Shown here in pieces: positions 1 through 6,358 of a stretch of DNA of 23,032 nt (positions within the stretch are counted from its first letter, which is position 1; each line of letters opens with the position of its first letter). The notes under the pieces were generated by a model. The model was not told the DNA's origin. It made no database searches and saw only the letters and a list, made by a program, of their open reading frames with translations. Both the position numbers and the translations under genes were made by a program. This DNA is from an uncultured Bacilli bacterium (lineage in GTDB: Bacteria; Bacillota_I; Bacilli_A; RF39; UBA660), in assembly GCA_934096755.1 (NCBI GenBank), contig CAKOMU010000016.1, positions 1 to 23,032 of the forward strand, read 5' to 3'.

Positions 1-128
1 GAGGAAGTATTAGTCCTGATAATATTAAAGAATATAATAATATAAAGAGACTAAGTGGTTTTTTAGTTGGTGGAGCTTCTTTAGATGTTAATAATGTAAA
101 ATATATGATGCTTGAAATGGAAGTGTAA
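1..128 (+). CDS. tpiA: Triosephosphate isomerase, C-terminal end (partial)
   Basis: Only the last 41 codons are inside the window; the first complete codon begins at position 3 and the TAA is at 126-128. The fragment reads GSISPDNIKEY, a short linker, then GFLVGGASLD. This is the conserved C-terminal phosphate-binding loop of the TIM barrel (family pattern YGGSV.P.N...L...DG.LVGGASL). The enzyme interconverts dihydroxyacetone phosphate and glyceraldehyde-3-phosphate in cytosolic glycolysis. gpmI lies downstream, as in many Firmicutes glycolytic operons, but here spo0A separates them and a terminator follows directly. The identification is firm despite the short length, because both phosphate-gripping glycine loops are present. 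Confidence 0.93.
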   Translation, partial: GSISPDNIKEYNNIKRLSGFLVGGASLDVNNVKYMMLEMEV

Positions 129-138
129 TTTAATTGTG

Positions 139-175
139 AAAAATGTGATAATTTGGTGAATTATTGCATTTTTTT
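139..175 (+). terminator. Intrinsic terminator after tpiA
   Basis: Positions 139-153 pair with 159-173 around a TGGTG loop, giving a 15-bp stem with two G-U pairs in the middle. The 3' arm runs into a T tract at 169-175. This should end the upstream glycolytic transcript and insulate spo0A. Confidence 0.85.
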
Positions 176-210
176 GTGGTAACATGTGTTTTTTTGTAGT
201 AAATAATGTT

Positions 211-257
211 TTCGACAATGCTCGACATTTCTTAACAGTTATTTACATGACTCGACA
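211..257 (+). promoter_or_regulatory. Three Spo0A-box-like sites upstream of spo0A
   Basis: The sites are TTCGACA at 211-217 (exact complement of the 0A box core TGTCGAA), CTCGACA at 221-227 and CTCGACA at 251-257 (one mismatch each). Start-to-start spacings of 10 and 30 bp would place all three on one helical face. Relative to the predicted start near 303 they centre at about -89, -79 and -49, a layout typical of activator sites at Spo0A-activated sigma-A promoters. The recognition helix of the downstream Spo0A is nearly identical to that of B. subtilis, so the same box is expected. Autoregulation is an inference. Confidence 0.7.
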
Positions 258-267
258 TTATATTTTG

Positions 268-296
268 TAGATTTTTCAATATTACTGTTTTATAAT
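268..296 (+). promoter_or_regulatory. Putative spo0A promoter
   Basis: A perfect -10 TATAAT lies at 291-296. The hexamer 17 bp upstream, at 268-273 (TAGATT), is a poor -35, which fits a promoter that needs an activator bound to the adjacent 0A-like boxes. The transcription start would be near 303, giving a leader of roughly 40 nt. Confidence 0.5.
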
Positions 297-341
297 GAAG
301 GTGTAGGAAAGAAAAAGAAGTATTTTGAAAGGATAAGTAAA

Positions 342-1103
342 ATGAAAAAACAAATTAGGATTGTAGCAGTTGATGATAATGAAGCAGTACTAAAAAATGT
401 TAAGAGTTATTTTAAAGATAATTGTAATATTTCTGTCGTAGCTAGTTTTAATGATGGCAAAAAAGCACTTGATTATTTAGTGGACAATAAAGATGAATAT
501 GATTTAGTTTTATTAGATATTATTTTAGCACACTGTGATGGTTTAAAAATATTGGAAGAAATGAAATATAATAAATTGAATAAGAAAATTATGGTTATTT
601 CTTCTTTTAAAGATGATTTTACTATTAAAAGAGCTCAAATGTTAGGTGCCAGTTATTACATGTTAAAACCTATTGATATGGAAGTTATCGAAAAAAGAGT
701 GGATGATTTATTTGCGCATCAAACTAATATTAGAAAAACTGAATCTAATAAAATGGAATTACAAGTTAGTACCTTGTTACATGATTTAGGAATTCCTTCA
801 CATGTTCTTGGTTATGGTTATATTAGAGAAGGTATAATGATCTTGTATGCGAATGAAACTACTAAGTTAATAACTAAAGATTTATATCCTAATATTGCTC
901 GTAAATATAATACGACATCTTCGAGGGTAGAACGTGCAATTAGACACGCAATTGAAATTAGTTGGGCTCGTGGAGATTTAAAATTAATGGAAGAAATATT
1001 TGGTAATAGTATTGATTTTGAAAGAAGTAAACCTACTAATGCTGAATTTTTAACTACAATTGCAGATAGATTTAAAGTAAATGATCGTGTCATGATGGCT
1101 TGA
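342..1103 (+). CDS. spo0A: Stage 0 sporulation response regulator Spo0A
   Basis: This is the master regulator of entry into sporulation, a cytosolic phosphorelay receiver and DNA-binding protein of 253 aa (B. subtilis Spo0A is of similar length). Residues 1-125 form a receiver domain with the acidic pair D11/D12, phospho-acceptor D59, switch residue S87 and K109. Residues about 140-253 form the Spo0A effector domain; its recognition helix TTSSRVERAIRHAIEISW (191-208) is almost identical to that of B. subtilis, and KPTNAEF follows at 230-236. The start is an ATG preceded by GAAAGGAT. Transcription is probably autonomous: terminator upstream, own promoter, 0A-like boxes and own terminator. The Met-Pro after the phospho-Asp is Leu-Ala here (62-63), which is unusual. 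It lies between tpiA and gpmI rather than in the usual spoIVB neighbourhood, and is the only gene here ending in TGA. Confidence 0.96.
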   Translation: MKKQIRIVAVDDNEAVLKNVKSYFKDNCNISVVASFNDGKKALDYLVDNKDEYDLVLLDIILAHCDGLKILEEMKYNKLNKKIMVISSFKDDFTIKRAQMLGASYYMLKPIDMEVIEKRVDDLFAHQTNIRKTESNKMELQVSTLLHDLGIPSHVLGYGYIREGIMILYANETTKLITKDLYPNIARKYNTTSSRVERAIRHAIEISWARGDLKLMEEIFGNSIDFERSKPTNAEFLTTIADRFKVNDRVMMA

Positions 1104-1123
1104 GGTAATATCAAGCTTTTTTT
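1098..1123 (+). terminator. Intrinsic terminator overlapping the spo0A stop codon
   Basis: GCTTGA at 1098-1103 pairs perfectly with TCAAGC at 1111-1116 across a 7-nt loop, followed by seven T residues at 1117-1123. The TGA stop codon is part of the 5' arm, so stem and stop are jointly constrained. Confidence 0.75.
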
Positions 1124-1133
1124 GAAATAAGAA

Positions 1134-1139
1134 TATAAT
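1134..1139 (+). promoter_or_regulatory. Possible -10 element of the gpmI promoter
   Basis: A perfect TATAAT sits between the spo0A terminator and gpmI. No convincing -35 lies 16-18 bp upstream; that position falls in the terminator stem. A second -10-like TATTAT occurs at 1150-1155. A promoter is expected here because a terminator precedes it, but which hexamer is used cannot be decided by eye. Confidence 0.35.
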
Positions 1140-1171
1140 TGTGTTAAACTATTATGTGTGAAGGTGAGAAG

Positions 1172-2671
1172 ATGAAAAAAATATTAACGATAATTTTGGA
1201 TGGATTTGGTTATCGCGAAGAAGAAAATGGAAATGCAATTAGAAATGCACATATGACAATATTTAATGAATTGTGGCAAAAATATCCTCATGCTTTACTG
1301 GAAGCTAGTGAAGAAGCTGTAGGCCTTAGTCATGGTCAAGCTGGTAACAGTGAAGTTGGTCATATGACAATAGGAGCAGGGCGGCTTTTAAAGCAAAATG
1401 AGACATTGGTAGATGATTTTTTAGCTAATCCAGATTTAACAAATAAGAATGTGGAATGTTTGTTAGCACAACAAGACAAAGATGTTCATATTATGGGCCT
1501 TTGTAGTGATGGTAATATTCATGCTGGCGTAGATGATTTTTTAAAAATGTATCAGTTGTTAGTTAATAATGGATTTAAAAAAATTCATTTTCATCTTATT
1601 ACAGATGGCAGAGATACTAAAGTTGATGAAGCTTATAGATTTATCAAAATGATTGAAGATGCCATTTTGGAAAACAAAGTTGGAGATATTACTAGTATAT
1701 GTGGTCGTTATTATGCGATGGATCGAGATCAAAATTATGATAGAACTAAATTATACTATGATTTAATTGTTGGTGGAGTTGGTAAAAAAGTTTTAGATAT
1801 TTCCAAAGGTTTAGAAGATAGTTATCAAAAGGGAATCACTGATGAATTTATTAAACCAATTATTTTAAATGATCATACCATTAAAAATGGTGATGTAGTT
1901 GTGTGGATGAATTATCGAGCTGATCGAGCTAAACAAATTCTTGATAGTATTATAAATAGCAATTCTTTTGATAAGTTTGCTGTTAAAGATTTAAGTGATG
2001 TTTTAGTATTTAGTTTTTTGCCAGTTGATAAAAAAATTAAAACTTTGAATTTAATTGACCATCCAGAAATAAAAAATTCATTGGGACTTTATCTAAGTGA
2101 ACTTGATTTTACGCAAGCTCGTATTGCGGAAAGTGAAAAGTTTCCTCATGTTACTTATTTTTTTGATGGTGGTGTAGACGGTAAAATCAAGGGATGTGAC
2201 AAATTTCATATTCCTTCTCAAGATGTGGCAACTTATGATTTAAAGCCTGAGATGAGCTGTGTAGGAGTTACTAAAAGGGTAATTTTAGCGATGAACAATG
2301 ATTATGATTTTATTTTAGTTAATTTTGCTAATCCTGATATGGTGGGACACACTGGTAATATGGAAGCAACGACTAGGGCTTGTATGGCAGTTGATCTATG
2401 TTTAAATAAAATTATGGAAAAAGCTCAAGACAATTTTTATAAAGTAATTATATTGGCTGATCATGGTAATGCTGATACAATGATTAATGAAGATGGTTCA
2501 ATTTGTACTACTCATACTACAGCATTGGTTCCTTTTATTATTTGTGATGATAAGATTACATTAAAGACCCATGGTTCTTTAGTAAATGTTGCTCCTACAA
2601 TTCTTGATTATATGGATATCGCTATTCCTAAAGAAATGGATGCTACTAAATCGATGTTAGTGAAAGATTAG
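1172..2671 (+). CDS. gpmI: 2,3-bisphosphoglycerate-independent phosphoglycerate mutase
   Basis: This cytosolic enzyme interconverts 3-phosphoglycerate and 2-phosphoglycerate through a phosphoserine and two metal ions (Mn2+ in Gram-positives, which ties it to sporulation and germination physiology in Bacillus). The ATG at 1172 gives 499 aa, close to the usual 510. It is preferred over an in-frame ATG at 1154 because AGGTGA (1162-1167) precedes it and MKKILTIILDG is the family N-terminus. Visible motifs are metal ligand D10 in LDGFG, catalytic S60 in GNSEVGH, NYRADRA in the phosphotransferase region, NFANPDMVGHTG, ADHGNAD and THTTALVPF near the C-terminus. It is probably transcribed alone: terminators flank it on both sides. 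tpiA lies one gene upstream, with spo0A between. Confidence 0.96.
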   Translation: MKKILTIILDGFGYREEENGNAIRNAHMTIFNELWQKYPHALLEASEEAVGLSHGQAGNSEVGHMTIGAGRLLKQNETLVDDFLANPDLTNKNVECLLAQQDKDVHIMGLCSDGNIHAGVDDFLKMYQLLVNNGFKKIHFHLITDGRDTKVDEAYRFIKMIEDAILENKVGDITSICGRYYAMDRDQNYDRTKLYYDLIVGGVGKKVLDISKGLEDSYQKGITDEFIKPIILNDHTIKNGDVVVWMNYRADRAKQILDSIINSNSFDKFAVKDLSDVLVFSFLPVDKKIKTLNLIDHPEIKNSLGLYLSELDFTQARIAESEKFPHVTYFFDGGVDGKIKGCDKFHIPSQDVATYDLKPEMSCVGVTKRVILAMNNDYDFILVNFANPDMVGHTGNMEATTRACMAVDLCLNKIMEKAQDNFYKVIILADHGNADTMINEDGSICTTHTTALVPFIICDDKITLKTHGSLVNVAPTILDYMDIAIPKEMDATKSMLVKD

Positions 2672-2695
2672 GCTTTTTATAGGTCTAATTTTTTT
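2668..2695 (+). terminator. Intrinsic terminator after gpmI
   Basis: TTAGGCTT at 2668-2675 pairs with AGGTCTAA at 2681-2688 (8 bp with two G-U pairs, 5-nt loop), followed by seven T residues at 2689-2695. The stem overlaps the gpmI TAG. It separates gpmI from the ribosomal operon. Confidence 0.75.
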
Positions 2696-2716
2696 GCAAA
2701 AAGTGTAATATTTTGC

Positions 2717-2746
2717 TTGCTTTTTAAAGAAGGATAATGTTATAAT
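2717..2746 (+). promoter_or_regulatory. Main promoter of the S10-spc-alpha operon
   Basis: The -35 is TTGCTT at 2717-2722. An 18-bp spacer leads to an extended -10: TG at 2738-2739, then TATAAT at 2741-2746. Transcription would start near 2753. No other obvious promoter is seen before 16700, so this one probably drives all 29 downstream genes. Confidence 0.75.
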
Positions 2747-2752
2747 GGAATA

Positions 2753-2878
2753 CGTATGACTGCGTTGATGTATGAGGTTACCGATACACTAGGAAGAGTT
2801 GGTACTAATAAATAGTGATTTGGAGAACTTGTACGGAGTATGCCTATACTAGATATAGACGAAAGGAGGACATAATAC
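2753..2878 (+). ncRNA. Structured 5' leader of the S10 operon
   Basis: About 125 nt separate the predicted start from rpsJ, the longest untranslated stretch in the ribosomal region. One hairpin pairs TGTAT (2769-2773) with ATACA (2784-2788), with GG/CC pairing inside the loop. A second pairs AGTAT (2837-2841) with ATACT (2846-2850) over a GCCT loop. CACTA (2787-2791) could alternatively pair with TAGTG (2813-2817), which would compete with the first hairpin. There is no T-rich terminator. The rpsJ Shine-Dalgarno AAGGAGG is at 2863-2869. A ribosomal-protein-binding autoregulatory leader is the likely role, by analogy to L4 control of S10 operons; the ligand is not shown. Confidence 0.5.
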
Positions 2879-3187
2879 ATGTCAAAAGAAAAAGTAAGAA
2901 TCAATTTAAGAGCTTATGATCATAGATTACTTGATATAGCAGCTGGAAAAATTGTGGAAACTGTGAAAAGAACTGGCGGCGAAATTTCTGGACCTGTTCC
3001 ATTACCAACAGAAATTGAAAAAGTTACAGTGTTAAGAGCAGTTCATAAATATAAGGATGCGAGGGAACAATTCGAAAGAAGAACTCATAAGAGACTTATC
3101 GATATTAAGAATCCAAGCAAAGAAACTATTGATGCATTACAACACTTAGATATACCTAGTGGTGTAGATGTAAATATCAAATTATAA
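2879..3187 (+). CDS. rpsJ: 30S ribosomal protein S10 (NusE)
   Basis: First gene of the supercluster, 102 aa, the normal family length. S10 sits in the head of the 30S subunit and, as NusE, joins NusB in transcription antitermination. The N-terminal strand VRINLRAYDHRLLD is followed by GPVPLPTE (38-45) and by the conserved HKYKDAREQFERRTHKR region (56-72) that forms the long loop. The C-terminus GVDVNIKL is canonical. The ATG is preceded by a strong AAGGAGG with 9-nt spacing, the best ribosome site in the window. rplC follows after 20 nt. Confidence 0.98.
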   Translation: MSKEKVRINLRAYDHRLLDIAAGKIVETVKRTGGEISGPVPLPTEIEKVTVLRAVHKYKDAREQFERRTHKRLIDIKNPSKETIDALQHLDIPSGVDVNIKL

Positions 3188-3207
3188 GAAAAGGAAGGAA
3201 TTAAATT

Positions 3208-3957
3208 ATGAAAGGAATCTTAGGACGCAAAGTTGGAATGACTCAAGTATTTACTAAAGAAGGTAAACTTATTCCTGTTACAGTTATTGAAGTTGAACCT
3301 AATAAAGTAATGCAAGTTAAAACTGTTGAAAAAAATGGTTATAGTGCTATCCAACTAGGTGTATTCGAAAAGAAAGAAAAAAATGCAACAAGACCTGAAA
3401 TGGGAAATGCTAAAAAAGCAAATACTACTCCTAAGCGCTACTTAAAAGAAGTAAGAGATGTAGAATCAACTTATAATATTGGTGATACAATTGCTGCTGA
3501 TGTATTTAGTGTTGGAGAAATAGTTGATGTAACTGGTACTACTAAAGGTAAAGGTTTCCAAGGGGTTATTAAACGTCATAATCAATCACGTGGACCAATG
3601 ACTCATGGATCTCATTATCATAGAAGACCAGGATCACTTGGTACAATGTTACCAAAAAGAGTTTTGAAGGGTAAAAAATTAGCTGGACACATGGGTGTTG
3701 ATACTGTTACAATTCAAAACTTAGAAATCATTGAAGTAAATGTTAATGAAAATTATATTTTAGTTAGTGGAAATGTTCCGGGAGCAAAAAATTCTTTAGT
3801 ATTAATCAAAACTGCTGTTAAAAATAGCAGAAAGGAAAATCCAAAAGAAATTTTAACTTACGAAGTAGAAACTGTAGTAGATGAAGTAGTAGAAGAAACT
3901 GCAGTAGAAAACGTAGAAGTTGATACTAAAGAAGAAACTAAGGAAGAAAGTAAGTAA
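3208..3957 (+). CDS. rplC: 50S ribosomal protein L3 with acidic C-terminal tail
   Basis: L3 nucleates early 50S assembly and sends a loop toward the peptidyl-transferase centre. The core (about residues 1-210) carries the family signature GTTKGKGFQGVIKRH (110-124), RGPMTHGSHYHR and LPKRVLKGKKLAGHMG up to residue 163. The protein has 249 aa against about 209 in B. subtilis. The excess is a C-terminal extension from about residue 211 that is rich in Glu, Val, Thr and Lys and ends in KEETKEESK, probably disordered and acidic. The ATG follows AAGGAAGG. The gene is otherwise ordinary in codon use and position. Confidence 0.97.
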   Translation: MKGILGRKVGMTQVFTKEGKLIPVTVIEVEPNKVMQVKTVEKNGYSAIQLGVFEKKEKNATRPEMGNAKKANTTPKRYLKEVRDVESTYNIGDTIAADVFSVGEIVDVTGTTKGKGFQGVIKRHNQSRGPMTHGSHYHRRPGSLGTMLPKRVLKGKKLAGHMGVDTVTIQNLEIIEVNVNENYILVSGNVPGAKNSLVLIKTAVKNSRKENPKEILTYEVETVVDEVVEETAVENVEVDTKEETKEESK

Positions 3958-3980
3958 GACTTGCTTAGAAAGGATAAAAG

Positions 3981-4604
3981 ATGACAAAGATAAGTGTTAA
4001 GAACCTAAAAGGTGAAAACGTAGCAGATTTAACATTAAAAGATAGTATCTTTAAAATTGAAGTAAATGATGATGCTTTAAAGAAAATGATTCGTTTACAA
4101 TTAAATGCTACTCGTCAAGGAACAAGAAAAACTAAAAATAGAAGCGAAGTTTCTGGTGGGGGAAGAAAACCATGGAAACAAAAAGGAACTGGTAGAGCTC
4201 GTCAAGGTAGTATAAGAGCTACACAATGGAGAGGTGGCGGAATACCTTTTGGTGTTGATAACCGTGATTACAGTTTCAAAATTAATAAAAAAGAAAGAGT
4301 ACTTGCATTAAAAAGTGCGTTAACTGAAAAAGTTTTAGCTAAAAGCTTAGTTGTAGTTGATAACTTTGATATGGATAGTAATAAAACTAAAGATGCATTA
4401 GCAGTATTAGATAACTTAAAACTAGAAAATAAAGTATTATTTGTAACTAGTAATGATGCTGAAAACTTTTATTTAGCAACAAGAAATTTACCAAATTGTT
4501 TAGTTATTTATGCTGATGAAGTAAATGTTTATGATTTAGTTAATGCAGATGTTGTTGTATTTGATGAAAGTGCTATTAAAAATATTGAGGAGGTGCTTAA
4601 ATAA
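3981..4604 (+). CDS. rplD: 50S ribosomal protein L4
   Basis: L4 binds 23S rRNA domain I and its long loop lines the exit tunnel; in E. coli it represses its own operon by acting on the S10 leader. At 207 aa it matches the family. The extended basic loop is clear at about residues 47-92, with RQGTRKTKNRSEVSGGG, KPWKQKGTGRARQGS and RGGGIPFG, the region where macrolide-resistance changes arise in other species; nothing abnormal is seen there. The start follows AGAAAGGAT. Its stop overlaps the rplW start by one base (TAATG), implying coupled translation. It is the most likely ligand if the operon leader is autoregulatory, by analogy only. Confidence 0.97.
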   Translation: MTKISVKNLKGENVADLTLKDSIFKIEVNDDALKKMIRLQLNATRQGTRKTKNRSEVSGGGRKPWKQKGTGRARQGSIRATQWRGGGIPFGVDNRDYSFKINKKERVLALKSALTEKVLAKSLVVVDNFDMDSNKTKDALAVLDNLKLENKVLFVTSNDAENFYLATRNLPNCLVIYADEVNVYDLVNADVVVFDESAIKNIEEVLK

Positions 4605-4879
4605 TGAGACATTATGCTGATATTATTATTGCACCAGTCATTACTGAAAAATCAATGGCTAATAGACAAAATAATGTTTATACATTTAAAGTAGTTAAAG
4701 ATGCTACTAAAACAGAAATTAAAAAAGCTATCGAAGATGCTTTTAAAGTTAGTGTAGAAAGTGTTAATACATTAAATACAAAATCAAAAAGAAGAAGAAT
4801 TGGAAAATATGCTGGTAAAACTAAAACTTACAAGAAAGCTATAGTTACTTTAAGCGAAGGTTCTTCTATTGAAATTTAG
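4604..4879 (+). CDS. rplW: 50S ribosomal protein L23
   Basis: L23 sits at the polypeptide exit and docks trigger factor and the signal recognition particle. Length 91 aa, as expected. The N-terminal IIIAPVITEKS (7-17) and YTFKVVKDATKTEIKKAIE (26-44) are family hallmarks, and the basic KSKRRRIGKYAGKTKTYKKA segment contacts 23S rRNA. The gene shares one base with the rplD stop and has GAGGAGG immediately upstream inside rplD, so it is translationally coupled. rplB follows after 15 nt. Confidence 0.97.
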   Translation: MRHYADIIIAPVITEKSMANRQNNVYTFKVVKDATKTEIKKAIEDAFKVSVESVNTLNTKSKRRRIGKYAGKTKTYKKAIVTLSEGSSIEI

Positions 4880-4894
4880 TAAGGAGGATAGAAT

Positions 4895-5725
4895 ATGGCT
4901 ATAAAACATTATAAACCTACGACTAATGGACGCAGGGGAATGAGTACACTAAGAAATGAAGAATTAACTGGTTCTACTCCTACTAAATCATTATTAGTAA
5001 GTATTAGTAAAACTGGTGGAAGAAATAATCAAGGTAAAATGACAGTTCGCCATATTGGTGGTGGAGCTAAACAAAAATACCGTATTATTGATTTTAAAAG
5101 AAATAAAGTTGGTGTTACAGGACGTGTTGCTAGTATTGAATATGATCCAAACAGAACTGCTAACATTGCTTTAATTAATTATAAAGATGGAGAAAAAAGA
5201 TATATTATTGCTCCAAATGGATTAAAAGTTGGTGCTATTATTGAAAATGGCGAAAATGCTGATATCAAAGTAGGTAATGCTTTACCACTTAAAAATATTC
5301 CTGTTGGTACAATGGTTCATTGTATTGAATTACAACCTGGTAAAGGTGCTGAAATTTGCCGTAGTGCTGGTGCTAGTGCACAAATTCTTGGCCGTGAAGG
5401 TAAATATGTAATGCTTCGTTTACAATCAGGAGAAACTAGACTTGTTCTTGGAACTTGTATGGCTACTGTTGGTGTTGTTGGAAATGAAGATGCTAAATTA
5501 GTTAATTTAGGAAAAGCAGGAAGAAAACGTCATATGGGCGTTAGACCTACAAACCGTGGTTCTGTAATGAATCCTAATGATCACCCTCATGGTGGTGGAG
5601 AAGGTCGTGCACCAATTGGACGTAAGAATCCAATGACTCCTTGGGGTAAACCTGCACTTGGAGTTAAAACTCGTAAGAGTAAGAAAAAAAGCGAAAGACT
5701 TATTGTAAGTAGAAAGGCTAAATAA
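4895..5725 (+). CDS. rplB: 50S ribosomal protein L2
   Basis: L2 is the large primary rRNA-binding protein needed for subunit association and peptidyl-transferase function. 276 aa is the usual size. Visible motifs are RNNQGKMTVRHIGGGAKQKYR near residue 45, the central SH3-like domain with IEYDPNRTANIALINYKDGEKRYI, and the C-terminal hallmark around HPHGGGEGRAPIGRK with PWGKPALGVKTRKSKK. The His of HPHGGGEG corresponds to the conserved residue near the catalytic centre. TAAGGAGG lies upstream with good spacing. Confidence 0.98.
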   Translation: MAIKHYKPTTNGRRGMSTLRNEELTGSTPTKSLLVSISKTGGRNNQGKMTVRHIGGGAKQKYRIIDFKRNKVGVTGRVASIEYDPNRTANIALINYKDGEKRYIIAPNGLKVGAIIENGENADIKVGNALPLKNIPVGTMVHCIELQPGKGAEICRSAGASAQILGREGKYVMLRLQSGETRLVLGTCMATVGVVGNEDAKLVNLGKAGRKRHMGVRPTNRGSVMNPNDHPHGGGEGRAPIGRKNPMTPWGKPALGVKTRKSKKKSERLIVSRKAK

Positions 5726-5736
5726 TAGGAGGAAAA

Positions 5737-6000
5737 ATGGCAAGAAGTTTAAAAAAAGGACCTTACGTTGAAGAATCTTTGATGAAAAAGGTTCAAGAAA
5801 TGAACAAAGGTAGTAAAAAAACAGTTATTAAAACATGGTCAAGAAGATCTACTATTTTTCCTGATTTCGTTGGACACACAATAGCTGTTCATAATGGTAA
5901 AGATTTTATACCTGTATATATAACAGAAGACATGGTTGGACATAAATTAGGAGAATTTTCACAAACTCGTAAATTTACTGGCCATGCAGGAAATAAGTAG
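5737..6000 (+). CDS. rpsS: 30S ribosomal protein S19
   Basis: S19 forms a complex with S13 in the 30S head near the A-site tRNA. 87 aa, a few residues shorter than many homologues at the C-terminus. Family motifs are RSLKKGPYVEESL at the N-terminus, IKTWSRRSTIFPDFVGHTIAVHNGK in the middle, and VYITEDMVGHKLGEFSQTR then GHAG at the end. It starts 11 bases after rplB behind TAGGAGG and leads into rplV after 8 bases. Confidence 0.98.
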   Translation: MARSLKKGPYVEESLMKKVQEMNKGSKKTVIKTWSRRSTIFPDFVGHTIAVHNGKDFIPVYITEDMVGHKLGEFSQTRKFTGHAGNK

Positions 6001-6008
6001 GAGGTACT

Positions 6009-6356
6009 ATGGAAGCATATGCAATTCATAAAAATGCTTTAATTAAGCCTAGACTTGCAAGAATGACTATGGACTTAGTTAGAGGAAAAGATGTCGAAAC
6101 TGCTAGAGCTATATTAGAAAATACTAATACTAAAGCTAGTAGATTAATATTAAAAGTTTTAAATTCTGCTGTTGCTAATGCTGTTAATAATAACGGTGCA
6201 AAAGAAGAAAACTTAAGAATTAGTGAATGTTACATTAATCCAGGACCTGTTTATAAAAGAATTAAATTTGCAAGTCGTGGAAATGTGGATCGCCATGATA
6301 AAAGAAGTAGTCACATTACTGTAAAAGTAACTGATGATGCGAAGGGAGTTAAGTAA
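6009..6356 (+). CDS. rplV: 50S ribosomal protein L22
   Basis: L22 contacts all 23S domains and its beta hairpin lines the exit tunnel next to L4. 115 aa, family size. The N-terminus MEAYAIHKNALIKPRLARMTMDLVRGK matches the family pattern of arginine-rich helices, and ISECYINPGPVYKRI is the start of the hairpin. The hairpin tip reads FASRGNVDRHDKRSSHIT, which differs from the B. subtilis-type RPRAMGRA tip but ends in the shared SHIT motif. GTAGGAGG just upstream supports the ATG. Confidence 0.96.
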   Translation: MEAYAIHKNALIKPRLARMTMDLVRGKDVETARAILENTNTKASRLILKVLNSAVANAVNNNGAKEENLRISECYINPGPVYKRIKFASRGNVDRHDKRSSHITVKVTDDAKGVK

Positions 6357-6358
6357 AG

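Noticed and set aside
818..1114. Open frame on the minus strand opposite spo0A
   Set aside because: It lies fully within the confidently identified Spo0A effector domain, has no ribosome site and no recognisable product.
1101..1130. TGA read as Trp, extending Spo0A to the TAA at 1128
   Set aside because: Spo0A already has its full family length, Trp is TGG in all genes, and the TGA region forms a terminator hairpin.
1154..1171. Longer N-terminus for gpmI from ATG 1154
   Set aside because: No ribosome site precedes it, the extra residues MCEGEK are not in the family, and AGGTGA overlaps this stretch to serve ATG 1172.
5507..5743. Minus-strand open frame opposite the end of rplB
   Set aside because: Shadow of the conserved rplB C-terminus; same reasoning applies to the minus-strand frames at 7398-7661, 14832-15029, 20666-20875 and 22577-22768.
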